Shown piece after piece: positions 1 through 7,750 of a stretch of 20,143 bases of DNA. How positions within the stretch are numbered: the first letter of the stretch is position 1; every line of letters starts with the position of its first letter. The position numbers and the translations under genes are program-made. Location: the NCBI GenBank assembly GCA_903821715.1, contig CAIJMB010000157.1, positions 1 to 20,143 of the forward strand, given 5' to 3'. Below the pieces are notes generated by a model. The model was not told the origin of the DNA, did not search any database, and saw nothing but the letters and a program-made list of their open reading frames with translations. This stretch comes from an uncultured Flavobacteriales bacterium. Lineage in GTDB: Bacteria; Bacteroidota; Bacteroidia; Flavobacteriales; Schleiferiaceae.

Positions 1-1366
1 CCTGGTCCCCATTTTGTAGCTGATGGCTCAGCGCGACGAGCTGCCCATTTACCTTGGCTCCCAATGTCTTCATTCCGAGGTCCGTGTGAATCTCAAAAGC
101 GAAATCAAGTGGACTGGACCGCTTGGGTAGGGTGACCATTTTACCTTGAGGAGTAAACACAAATATTTCGTCCGAAAACAACTGAAGTTTGAACTGATCG
201 ACAAATTCAACTGCATTCTCTGTTTGACCTTCAACGACATCTCGAATGCGTTCGATCCACGAATCCAACGCAGCGCTACCTGAACCGTCTTCTTTGTACC
301 GCCAGTGGGCCGCATAACCTCGTTCAGCCTCATCGTCCATTCGCTTGGAACGGATTTGAATCTCAATCCAATGGCCTTCGGGGCCCATTACCGTGATGTG
401 CAGCGACTCGTAGCCATTGGCCTTCGGAGTCGTGACCCAGTCGCGCAAGCGTCGCGGATTGGGTCGGTAAATGGAGGTAATCAGTGAATACACCCGCCAG
501 ATGTCCGACTTTTCGCGCTTAGGTGACGAATCCAAAATGATGCGCACCGCGTACTTATCGTACACTTCCTCGAACGGAACATTTTGGTTCTGCATCTTTC
601 GCCGGATGCTAAACACGCCTTTGTTTCGACGCTTCAATGAGAAGGTGAAGCCTTCAGAATTCAGTAGGTCTTCTAAACCGTGTCCGAAGCGCTCGAGGTA
701 GGCACCATCGTTCTCTTCAGCTCGAACAAGTTTCTCTTCAAGCTCTTCATAAACATCTGGTTCCAAGTATTTTAAACTCAAATCTTCAAACTCTTGCTTG
801 AAGGCATAAAGTCCCATGCGGTGGGCCAGGGGAGCGAAGATGTACATCGTCTCAGATGCGATCTTTAGTTGCTTGGCATGCGCCATGGACTCAAGCGTGC
901 GCATGTTGTGCAAGCGATCTGCCATCTTGATCAAGACTACCCGAACATCGTCGCTGATACTCACCAAGAGCTTGCGAAAATTCTCGCTCTGCATTGAGGT
1001 TTGCATGTCAAAAATGCCCTGAATCTTCGTCAGACCTTCGACGATGTAGGCAACGCTGGGGCCAAACATGCGGTCGAGGTCGGCACGTGTGTATTCGGAA
1101 TCTTCAATGACGTCGTGCATCAATGCGGCGGCGATGGACTGAGCACCCAAACCGATCTCTTGGGATACGATTTGAGCCACTGCGAGCGGATGCGTGACGT
1201 AGGGTTCGCCAGACTTGCGCCGCACATCTTTGTGGGCGTCTTCGGCGACCTTGAAGGCCTTTTTGATTAAGGCAAGATCTTCTTTGTCTGCTCCGCGTTC
1301 GGTAGCAGACTTTACAAGCGCTCGGTACTGACTCCGAACGACTTTGGCGTAATCTATTTGCTCCAT
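1..1366 (-). CDS. RelA/SpoT family (p)ppGpp synthetase/hydrolase, C-terminus cut by window edge
   Basis: Makes and probably degrades the alarmone (p)ppGpp in the cytoplasm (stringent response). The reading frame starts at the ATG at 1366 and stays open to the left edge, giving about 455 residues. The N-terminal HD hydrolase domain is visible (THPLAVA at about 58-64, HDVIED at 84-89), so hydrolase activity is likely retained. A synthetase domain follows, with the block RDWVTTPKANGYESLH and then EIQIRSKRMDDEAERGYAAHW. The visible part ends inside the TGS domain (FVFTPQGKMVTLPK, then a NGQLVALSHQLQNGDQ stretch). ACT and other C-terminal domains would lie outside the window. The start overlaps the end of the fumarylacetoacetase gene by 13 nt, so the two are probably co-transcribed. 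The family is clear. Whether it should be called rel, relA or spoT cannot be decided here, though the intact HD motif argues against a synthetase-only RelA. Confidence 0.95.
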   Translation of the reverse strand, partial: MEQIDYAKVVRSQYRALVKSATERGADKEDLALIKKAFKVAEDAHKDVRRKSGEPYVTHPLAVAQIVSQEIGLGAQSIAAALMHDVIEDSEYTRADLDRMFGPSVAYIVEGLTKIQGIFDMQTSMQSENFRKLLVSISDDVRVVLIKMADRLHNMRTLESMAHAKQLKIASETMYIFAPLAHRMGLYAFKQEFEDLSLKYLEPDVYEELEEKLVRAEENDGAYLERFGHGLEDLLNSEGFTFSLKRRNKGVFSIRRKMQNQNVPFEEVYDKYAVRIILDSSPKREKSDIWRVYSLITSIYRPNPRRLRDWVTTPKANGYESLHITVMGPEGHWIEIQIRSKRMDDEAERGYAAHWRYKEDGSGSAALDSWIERIRDVVEGQTENAVEFVDQFKLQLFSDEIFVFTPQGKMVTLPKRSSPLDFAFEIHTDLGMKTLGAKVNGQLVALSHQLQNGDQ

Positions 1367-2598
1367 GGCTTTGCGGGCAACAACGTGGCGCGGCACTCGC
1401 CAAAACCAATTCGGGTTTTGCCATTAGACCACCCCCTCAAGATGATCGAGTCGCCGTCTTCGAGAAAGGAGCGCGTGCTCCCATTGGCCAGGGTAATCGG
1501 AGTGGTTCCGTTCCAAGTGAGCTCGAGCATGGACCCGTACGAACCGGTTTCGTTTCCGCTAATCGTACCAGAGGCCATTAAATCCCCGCTTTGAAGGATG
1601 CATCCATTCACAGTGTGGTGCGCAATCTGCTGCGCAAAGCTCCAGTAGAGGTACTTGGCATTCGACCGCGAAATCACGGTTTCACTGCCATCTGCACAAG
1701 CGATCGCTACTTCTAGCTCAAGATCCCAGTGCGAAGCCATACGGTTTTGCTGCAGGTAGGGCAGGGGAGCGGGGTTGCTTTGGTCCTCGCCTGCACAGCG
1801 GCTGCCCTGAAGTGCCTCGTACGGAACAATCCACGCACTCATCGTCGAAGCAAAATTCTTGGCCAAAAACGGCCCGAGCGGAACGTATTCCCACTGCTGA
1901 AGGTCCCGAGCCGACCAGTCGTTGAACAGAACGAGTCCAAATATGTGCTCCTCGGCGTGTTCCACCGGGATCCATGACGCGTCGCGTGGACCGCCCTTGA
2001 TAATGATTCCTACTTCGAGCTCAAAATCCATTTTTATCGACGGACCAAACACAGGTATGGGGTCGTTAGGGCCCTTGCGCTGCCCGTTGGGGCGCACGAC
2101 GTCAGTTCCGCTCACCGCCACGGTCGAGGCGCGGCCGTGGTAGCCTACGGGCAGGTGCAGCCAGTTGGGCAGCAGCGCATTTTCGGGATCGCGGAACATC
2201 ATTCCCACATTCGTCGCGTGCTGGCGGGACGCGTAAAAATCGGTGTAGTCGCCAATCTGTACGGGCAGCACAGCTTCAACGGCTTCGGCCGCTTGCTCGC
2301 AAATGCGGCGCTTTGGGTTGGCTTCCCATGCGGAACCTTCGGCATACAGGCTCGAAACCTCGGCACGAACCGCTGACCAGGCGGCGGTTCCGCGGTCGAT
2401 AAATGCATTAAATGTTTCGGCATCAAGCTCGGGAAACGCTTCCAAAAATCCAGCAGCCCGTAGGGCCTTATAGCTCACCACGGTGTCACCGATGCGCGTG
2501 GCTAGGTGCACCGTTCCGTCGGTCCAGCACACTGCGCCCCACGGAAGGTTGAAAAAGCTGAAATCTGATTGCTCCGAGACCGGGATAAAGCTTGCCAT
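1354..2598 (-). CDS. fahA: fumarylacetoacetase
   Basis: Hydrolyses 4-fumarylacetoacetate to fumarate and acetoacetate, the last step of phenylalanine/tyrosine degradation (EC 3.7.1.2). The protein has 414 residues, close to the 419 of the mammalian enzyme, and aligns with it at an almost constant offset of 6. The metal ligands Asp120, Glu193, Glu195 and Asp227 (in NDWSARDLQ) are present, as are the catalytic His127 in DFYASRQHATNVG and Tyr153 in VGYHGRAS. The N-terminus MASFIPVSEQSDF and the start ATG at 2598 fit the family. The gene is divergent from glyA with only 29 nt between start codons, and its 3' end overlaps the RelA/SpoT start. No other tyrosine-degradation gene is in view. All key residues are intact, so I expect an active enzyme. 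Confidence 0.97.
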   Translation of the reverse strand: MASFIPVSEQSDFSFFNLPWGAVCWTDGTVHLATRIGDTVVSYKALRAAGFLEAFPELDAETFNAFIDRGTAAWSAVRAEVSSLYAEGSAWEANPKRRICEQAAEAVEAVLPVQIGDYTDFYASRQHATNVGMMFRDPENALLPNWLHLPVGYHGRASTVAVSGTDVVRPNGQRKGPNDPIPVFGPSIKMDFELEVGIIIKGGPRDASWIPVEHAEEHIFGLVLFNDWSARDLQQWEYVPLGPFLAKNFASTMSAWIVPYEALQGSRCAGEDQSNPAPLPYLQQNRMASHWDLELEVAIACADGSETVISRSNAKYLYWSFAQQIAHHTVNGCILQSGDLMASGTISGNETGSYGSMLELTWNGTTPITLANGSTRSFLEDGDSIILRGWSNGKTRIGFGECRATLLPAKPWSK

Positions 2599-2627
2599 GG
2601 CCGTATTTTTACGCCAAGTTACATGCT

Positions 2628-3905
2628 ATGAACCGCGATTCCGCCCTCTTTGACCTTATCGATGCCGAGTACCAACGCCAAGTTGAAGGTATTGAACTGA
2701 TTGCATCTGAAAATTTCACTTCTCCGGCCGTCATGGAGGCCGTCGGATCGGTGCTCACCAACAAGTACGCCGAGGGTTACCCGGGCAAGCGCTACTATGG
2801 TGGATGCCAGATTGTCGACCTGGTCGAGGACCTCGCACGCAACCGCGCCGGCGAACTTTTTGATGCCGAATACGTCAATGTTCAGCCGCACAGCGGATCG
2901 CAGGCCAATGCTGCCGTCTACCTCGCGTGCCTCAAGCCCGGCGATACCATTCTCGGGTTTGACCTTAGCCACGGCGGCCACCTGACGCACGGTTCACCAG
3001 TGAACTTCAGCGGCCAAACCTACCGCGCCACATTCTACGGCCTCGAGCGCGAGACCGGTCAACTGAACTACGCCAACATTCGCGAAATCGCCCACCGCGA
3101 GAAGCCCAAAATGATTATTTGCGGAGCCAGCGCCTACAGCCGCGACATCGACTACGCCGAGTTCCGCAGCATCGCCGACGAGGTGGGTGCCCTTTTGCTC
3201 GCGGACATCAGCCACCCATCTGGGTTGGTTGCGCGCGGACTCTTGAACGACCCGATGCCGCACTGCCACTTTGTAACGACTACTACCCACAAGACCTTGC
3301 GCGGCCCTCGCGGAGGCATGATCATGATGGGCCAAGACTTCGAGAACCCTTGGGGCCTGACCACGCCCAAAGGCGAAATCCGCATGATGTCGCACGTACT
3401 CGACATGGCGGTGTTCCCTGGAATCCAAGGTGGCCCACTCGAGCACGTCATTGCAGGCAAGGCCGTGGCCTACGGCGAGGCACTCACCGACAACTACTTT
3501 AACTACATCGTTCAGGTACGCCAAAACGCCCAGACGATGGCCAAGGCCATGATGGCCCGCGGCTACGACATCGTCAGCGGCGGAACCGACAACCACCTCA
3601 TGCTCGTCGACCTTCGCAACAAAAACGTGACCGGAAAGCAGGCTGAAAATGCCCTTGTTGCGGCCCACATTACGGCGAATAAAAACATGGTTCCGTTCGA
3701 TGATAAATCGCCGTTTATCACGAGTGGAATCCGTTTTGGAACCCCCGCGCTCACCACGCGCGGACTCAAGGAATCCGACATGGAAGCCGTGGTTGACCTC
3801 ATCGACGAAGTGCTCCGCAACCCCGAAGACACGGGTGTGCAGCACCGCGTAGGCGAAAAGGTCAAGGCGATGATGGCCCACCGTCCGCTGTTTGTGTGGG
3901 AATAG
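2628..3905 (+). CDS. glyA: serine hydroxymethyltransferase
   Basis: PLP enzyme that interconverts serine and glycine while charging tetrahydrofolate to 5,10-methylene-THF; cytoplasmic, and the main source of one-carbon units. The product is 425 residues, normal for bacterial SHMT. Visible blocks are IELIASENF (22-30), YAEGYPGKRYYGGC (46-59), VNVQPHSGSQAN (83-94), the SHGGHLTHG stretch, and TTTTHKTLRGPRGG with the PLP-binding Lys222. The start at 2628 is chosen because the sequence MNRDSALFDLIDAEY matches the usual SHMT beginning; the TTG at 2592 in frame would overlap the fumarylacetoacetase start and adds 12 unrelated residues. No Shine-Dalgarno sequence is seen. A DUF4197 gene follows after 25 nt. 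Confidence 0.98.
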   Translation: MNRDSALFDLIDAEYQRQVEGIELIASENFTSPAVMEAVGSVLTNKYAEGYPGKRYYGGCQIVDLVEDLARNRAGELFDAEYVNVQPHSGSQANAAVYLACLKPGDTILGFDLSHGGHLTHGSPVNFSGQTYRATFYGLERETGQLNYANIREIAHREKPKMIICGASAYSRDIDYAEFRSIADEVGALLLADISHPSGLVARGLLNDPMPHCHFVTTTTHKTLRGPRGGMIMMGQDFENPWGLTTPKGEIRMMSHVLDMAVFPGIQGGPLEHVIAGKAVAYGEALTDNYFNYIVQVRQNAQTMAKAMMARGYDIVSGGTDNHLMLVDLRNKNVTGKQAENALVAAHITANKNMVPFDDKSPFITSGIRFGTPALTTRGLKESDMEAVVDLIDEVLRNPEDTGVQHRVGEKVKAMMAHRPLFVWE

Positions 3906-3930
3906 GCACAGGCTTTGCATGCGATCCGCT

Positions 3931-4680
3931 ATGCGTATTCTCATCCTATCTGCTGCCGTCTTGGCACTTACGTGCCATGCACAAGTTAAACTACCGTTAA
4001 ACGTACCAAAGGCTGCTGCGTCATTGCTTCCGAAAAACACGGTTGCACTCACTGAATCTGAAGTGGCCGGTGGTCTTAAGGAAGCCTTAGTCGCCGGAGT
4101 GAAGTCCGGTTCGTCGCTGCTCGGTTCAGTTGGTGGCTTTGCCCAATCCGAGGTCTACCGCCTAGCCTTACCCCCCGAGGTTGCAGACCTCGAGGCGAAG
4201 ATCAACGCGAATCCCGTGCTGCGCGCGGCGCTCAAGCCCCAGATGGAGCAGCTCAAAACCAAGCTCAACGAGGGCGCAGAGCGTGCGGCATCCAAATCAT
4301 TCCCCATCTTTCGCGAGGCGGTGGTGGGAATGTCGGTGCGCGATGCACTCGGCATTTTAAAAGGAGGACAAGGTTCTGCAACCCGATACCTGCGCGCGGA
4401 GACGGAACAACCCCTGCAGACAGCGTTTCGCCCTGCGGTGCAAAGCGCCCTTGATGAAGTTGAGATTGCGAAGTACTGGGAGCCCGTGGCCATGGCAATT
4501 AACCAAAACAAGCGGTTGCTCGGTCGTACCGAAGACATTCAAACTGACCTCGTGGCTTATGTCAACCAAAAGGCCACCAACGCACTGTTCCGCGAAATTG
4601 CGCTTCAAGAAGACCGCATTCGCCAGGACCCCGTACAGCGCACAACCGAATTGCTGCGCAAGGTATTCGGTAGCCTTTAG
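3931..4680 (+). CDS. secreted DUF4197 family protein
   Basis: A 249-residue protein with a short N-terminal signal peptide (MRILILSAAVLALTCHAQ, cleavage probably after CHA). The Cys before HA is not in a good lipobox because the -1 residue is Thr. The mature part matches DUF4197: ESEVAGGLKEALVAG near the start, a NEGAERAASKSFPIF block in the middle, then GILKGGQGSATRYLRAET and a helix-rich end. The family is periplasmic or envelope-located and has no established function. The start at 3931 gives a proper signal peptide; in-frame codons upstream (ATG at 3919, start-like codon at 3892) overlap or abut glyA. It follows glyA closely and probably shares its transcript. Its stop codon overlaps the stop of the convergent cupin-like gene. 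Confidence 0.85.
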   Translation: MRILILSAAVLALTCHAQVKLPLNVPKAAASLLPKNTVALTESEVAGGLKEALVAGVKSGSSLLGSVGGFAQSEVYRLALPPEVADLEAKINANPVLRAALKPQMEQLKTKLNEGAERAASKSFPIFREAVVGMSVRDALGILKGGQGSATRYLRAETEQPLQTAFRPAVQSALDEVEIAKYWEPVAMAINQNKRLLGRTEDIQTDLVAYVNQKATNALFREIALQEDRIRQDPVQRTTELLRKVFGSL

Positions 4681-5543
4681 AACGTTCGGCCGTACTTCGC
4701 TGCAAAGGACTTAGCCCTTCGTTGAGCCTGCCATTGCGCGATCCCAGGAAGTTTATTCAATAGGATGTCGCCTCCGCCGACGATCCACGAGTATGCTGTT
4801 CGGGCCCATTCGCGAAGGGTTCGCGGCCAGATTCGGTAGGTAATTGAAAAGCTTCCGGTCACGTAGGTGATGTGGTGCCAATAACCTTTGGGGATGTAGA
4901 GCGTGTCCCCAGGGTCAAGGACTACTTCATAGCCTTCGAGTCGTTCAAGGTTTGGAAATGCTTCGCGGAGTTCATTCAGCCGGCTGAAGTCCACAGCAGA
5001 ATGTACCGTGCCGGGAATCTGATAGAGGTTTTCGTTCTGCCGCTGATCAAAAAGCCAGACGCGTTTTTGGCCTTTGAAGTGACTTAGCAATAGATCAATC
5101 CAATCAAAATCGTAGTGAATTCGTGAATCGCTGCCCGGAGCACCAAAAAAGTAGGCGGGGATGCTTGCAACCCTTATTCCCAGCACGTGAAATCGTGATG
5201 CGTTGGAATGATGTAAGCTTGGCGCATGAGATCTGAGATTGAAAGCAAACAGGCGCTCATCAGATGGTTCATTTCGCTCGAGCTGTCTGAAGTACTCAGC
5301 GATTGATTTTCGGGCGATGGGCTTTGGAAAAAATGATGTGGATTGACCATTGGCAAATGCATTGCCTCGAATGCCTGCTGTTCGCGTGCCCACTGCACGG
5401 CAAAGGTCATCCCAAGTCCATTGGTTTGCCTGCCAATGTTTGGCAAATTGTCTCATTACCAAGGGTGTGCCTGCTTGCTTGGCACGCTGGAATTCAGCCC
5501 GTATCATGGTTCCTCGGGCTTCAGGCATTGGTCGAAGGTTCAT
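4677..5543 (-). CDS. cupin-like / JmjC-type Fe(II)/2-oxoglutarate oxygenase
   Basis: A 288-residue protein of the cupin_8 (JmjC-like, FIH-related) family. The iron-binding pattern is visible: His143-Tyr-Asp145 in SRIHYDFDW and a distal His223 in YIPKGYWHHITY. Lys160 in KGQKRVWLF sits where FIH has its 2-oxoglutarate-binding lysine (inferred by eye). All ligands are present, so it is probably an active hydroxylase; the substrate (protein or small molecule) cannot be told. There is no signal peptide, so it is likely cytoplasmic. The start could also be Met6 or Met13. It converges on the DUF4197 gene with a 4-nt overlap of stop codons (TTAG read on both strands) and no room for a terminator. It is divergent from the CsgG-like gene. 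Confidence 0.85.
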   Translation of the reverse strand: MNLRPMPEARGTMIRAEFQRAKQAGTPLVMRQFAKHWQANQWTWDDLCRAVGTRTAGIRGNAFANGQSTSFFPKPIARKSIAEYFRQLERNEPSDERLFAFNLRSHAPSLHHSNASRFHVLGIRVASIPAYFFGAPGSDSRIHYDFDWIDLLLSHFKGQKRVWLFDQRQNENLYQIPGTVHSAVDFSRLNELREAFPNLERLEGYEVVLDPGDTLYIPKGYWHHITYVTGSFSITYRIWPRTLREWARTAYSWIVGGGDILLNKLPGIAQWQAQRRAKSFAAKYGRTF

Positions 5544-5675
5544 GCCGCTAAAATTCTAGGTTCCCGAGAAGATGGTTTTAGCAGATTGTGCCAAACAAAA
5601 TTAATTGCGGTGCAGAAACTGCGAATTCCAGTTCATTTCAAATTATTTCTTTTGCATAAATCAATACAATTGATC
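5544..5675. promoter_or_regulatory. divergent intergenic region with AT-rich promoter zone
   Basis: 132 nt between the divergent cupin-like and CsgG-like genes, clearly more AT-rich than its surroundings toward the right side. A box TTCTTTTG at 5647-5654 differs from TAnnTTTG by one base. A small inverted repeat, ATCAAT-ACA-ATTGAT, lies at 5660-5674 just before the ATG at 5676. No convincing -33 TTG at the right spacing was found, so the promoter assignment is tentative. Confidence 0.35.
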
Positions 5676-6857
5676 ATGCGAAACCCTTTTCTATCTGTAC
5701 TCTTTTGCGCTGCGCTCGCCATGAGTGGAACCTCCAATGCGCAGTCTGAGCCTAAAAAAACTTTGGCAGTATTGGATTTTGACGTCCGAAACTACCCCGT
5801 AGATGCACAGCAACTCATCGATAAAGCCACTATTGAGTTGATTCGCATCAATAAGTTCGAAATCGTCGACAAGTACGACATAGAGTACATCTCGAAGCGC
5901 GACCAAGTGGACCTCAAGGGCTGCTATTCCAAAATTTGCCTTGAAGACATTGGCAAACGCCTAAAGTGCGACTTTATTCTCACTGGATCGTACGATGTCC
6001 TTGGTGATCGAGTAGCTGTTACTGTTCGTTTATATGACGTCGCGACGGGAAGTTTCACCGAATCTGCAAGCCGTGTGTACTTGAACATTCCGCAGCAAAA
6101 CCTCACTATGATGGAGGTGTCCATCAAGGAACTGCTTGCGGTGGCAAACGACGAAAACCTGATTAAGAAATTGACCATCAGCGAAGAGTACGAAAGTGCG
6201 CTGAACAACCCTGAAACGGCGGTCATCAATAATAATGGTCCACGACTCGGAATCACCGCGGTTGCCGGATCGAGTACCCAAATCCTGATGGCTGACCCAA
6301 GGACGGGCGGATTCGGGTACAGCATACCCGCGCTCACTTCGTTTGGCTACCAGTTTGAGCAAGTGTTTGTCAATAGCGGAGACTTTCAAGCTTTGTTTGA
6401 GTTCATTCCATTGATTGCCGGACTGGAGTACGGTCGTGTCATCCCTAGTGCCAACGTGCTAATGGGGATGCGCAACAGCCGCACCGGTTGGGAATTTGCG
6501 GTGGGTCCCAACTTTACAACGACCGTGACTGCGCAGGGCTATCTGCAAGGTGAGAACTTCATTCTTAGTAACGACCCTTCAAAAGAATTGATTACCCGCC
6601 TGGATTCTCGCGGAGACCTCACTGTATCAACTGGCTTGGTGCTCGGTTTCGGGAAAACGTTTAAGTCGGGTAAAATGAACTTCCCAGTCAACTTGTTTGT
6701 GGTAACTCCGGGGCGCGGTGATTCATGGCGCATCGGTACCTCAGTTGGATTCAATATCGTGCGCAAGAAGACCCCGAGCTTTACTCCAATGACTGCGGCC
6801 AAGCCATTGTCGCCTGCAGCTTCAGGTGCATCCGTACAGCGAATCACCATCCAATAA
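5676..6857 (+). CDS. secreted protein with CsgG-like domain and beta-rich C-terminal region
   Basis: A 393-residue exported protein. A signal peptide (residues 1 to about 21, ending SNAQ) is followed at about 27-165 by a domain that resembles the CsgG/LpoB/TolB-N type: KKTLAVLDFDVRNYPV, then KATIELIRINKFEIVDKYD, then CDFILTGSYDVLGDRVAVTVRL. Such domains occur in outer-membrane-associated lipoproteins of curli export and peptidoglycan control. From about 195 to the end the sequence alternates like an outer-membrane beta-barrel (LGITAVAGSS, FGYQFEQVF, WEFAVGPNFTTTV, DLTVSTGLVLGFGKTF). No lipobox is seen. The ATG at 5676 is chosen because it gives a clean signal peptide; the same frame is open from 5343 but that part is not signal-like and overlaps the divergent gene. 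A strong terminator follows. The specific function is unknown. Confidence 0.75.
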   Translation: MRNPFLSVLFCAALAMSGTSNAQSEPKKTLAVLDFDVRNYPVDAQQLIDKATIELIRINKFEIVDKYDIEYISKRDQVDLKGCYSKICLEDIGKRLKCDFILTGSYDVLGDRVAVTVRLYDVATGSFTESASRVYLNIPQQNLTMMEVSIKELLAVANDENLIKKLTISEEYESALNNPETAVINNNGPRLGITAVAGSSTQILMADPRTGGFGYSIPALTSFGYQFEQVFVNSGDFQALFEFIPLIAGLEYGRVIPSANVLMGMRNSRTGWEFAVGPNFTTTVTAQGYLQGENFILSNDPSKELITRLDSRGDLTVSTGLVLGFGKTFKSGKMNFPVNLFVVTPGRGDSWRIGTSVGFNIVRKKTPSFTPMTAAKPLSPAASGASVQRITIQ

Positions 6858-6877
6858 ATCTAGATCTACGTTAAGGT

Positions 6878-6910
6878 AGCGCCGGGCCGAAGGGTCCGGC
6901 GCTTTCTTTT
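6878..6910 (+). terminator. rho-independent terminator
   Basis: An 11-bp stem (AGCGCCGGGCC with GGTCCGGCGCT, one G-U pair), loop GAAG, then TTCTTTT. It closes the transcript of the CsgG-like gene and insulates rluF. Confidence 0.9.
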
Positions 6911-6925
6911 GCTAGTAGACAGAAG

Positions 6926-6933
6926 TACTTTCG
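6926..6933 (+). promoter_or_regulatory. -7-like promoter box of rluF
   Basis: TACTTTCG matches the Bacteroidota -7 consensus TAnnTTTG at all but one base. It ends 7 nt before the rluF start codon, which would make the mRNA nearly leaderless. The only nearby TTG (6909-6911) is 14 nt upstream, shorter than the usual 19-21. Confidence 0.45.
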
Positions 6934-6940
6934 CAGCAGC

Positions 6941-7750
6941 ATGGAATCCGGAACACGCCTCAATAAGTACATCAGCAGCCATGGGCTCTGCAGCCGCCGC
7001 GAAGCGGATCGTGCCATTGAAGCGGGTGCCGTGCGGATCAACGGCCGGGTTGCGGTTCTTGGAGATACGGTTCGGGACGGCGATGAAGTAGAGGTGTACG
7101 GGCAAAAGGTGGCGGCGAGTTCCAAACCCCGGGCCGTATACCTGCTGCTCAATAAACCCGAGGGCGTAACCTCGACGACCGACCAGAGCATTCGCGGCAA
7201 CGTGGTGGACTATGTGCGCTATCCCGAGCGGATTTTTACGGTGGGCCGTCTTGACAAGGACTCGCGAGGCCTGCTGCTGCTAACGAACGATGGGGATTCC
7301 GTCAACAAAATTCTCAGGGCAGGCAACGCCCACGCCAAGGAATATTGGGTTCAGGTGCGCCGTCCGATTACCGATGCGGAGCTTGATGTGATGGCCCGCG
7401 GGGTTCCGATGCTTGGAACCCGGACGCTACCGTGTACGATAGAGCGGATTAGTCCGCGTGCATACAAAATCATCTTAATTCAGGGCTTGAACCGCCAAAT
7501 TCGCCGAATGGCCGAGTTCGTCGGGCACGAAGTGGCGATTTTGGAGCGCAAACGCATTATGCACCTCACCGACAACGGATTGCCGACGGGTGCGTGGCGT
7601 GAATTGACGGATGCAGAAGTGGCACAACTGCTCGATGCAGTCAAAGACAGTGACGGAGACCCAACTGCTCGTGTAGAGGGTCCTCGACCCAAGGATTTTC
7701 ACCAGCCCGGACCAGGCTACCGCGGTGAACGACCTCCGCGCAGGCGATGA
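6941..7750 (+). CDS. rluF: 23S rRNA pseudouridine synthase, RluF type
   Basis: Isomerises uridine to pseudouridine in 23S rRNA (U2604 in E. coli for RluF). The 269-residue protein starts with an S4 RNA-binding domain (TRLNKYISSHGLCSRREAD, about 5-55), followed by the RsuA/RluB/E/F catalytic domain with LLNKPEGVTST (69-79), the catalytic Asp105 in GRLDKDSRGLLLL, and VQGLNRQIRRM-like LIQGLNRQIRRM. The stretch NDGDSVNKILRAGNAHAKEY and the GVPMLGT block resemble RluF rather than RluB/RluE. The C-terminus ends in a proline/arginine-rich tail (RPPRRR), a common extension. The stop overlaps the next gene's start in an ATGA, indicating translational coupling. Confidence 0.9.
   Translation: MESGTRLNKYISSHGLCSRREADRAIEAGAVRINGRVAVLGDTVRDGDEVEVYGQKVAASSKPRAVYLLLNKPEGVTSTTDQSIRGNVVDYVRYPERIFTVGRLDKDSRGLLLLTNDGDSVNKILRAGNAHAKEYWVQVRRPITDAELDVMARGVPMLGTRTLPCTIERISPRAYKIILIQGLNRQIRRMAEFVGHEVAILERKRIMHLTDNGLPTGAWRELTDAEVAQLLDAVKDSDGDPTARVEGPRPKDFHQPGPGYRGERPPRRR

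Noticed and set aside
2592..2627. TTG start giving glyA 12 extra residues
   Set aside because: It would overlap the divergent fahA start, and the extra residues do not fit SHMT; ATG 2628 fits the family.
2599..2627. Glycine or THF riboswitch before glyA
   Set aside because: Only 29 nt separate glyA from the divergent fahA start, too short for a riboswitch outside the coding sequence.
2994..4052. 352-codon open frame on the minus strand across glyA
   Set aside because: It is antisense to a complete, well-matched glyA; the product is His/Val/Ala-rich with no recognisable domain. GC-rich third positions in glyA explain the missing stops.
5343..5675. Upstream extension of the CsgG-like protein
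   Set aside because: The extension lies antisense to the cupin-like gene and would bury the signal peptide, which starts at 5676.
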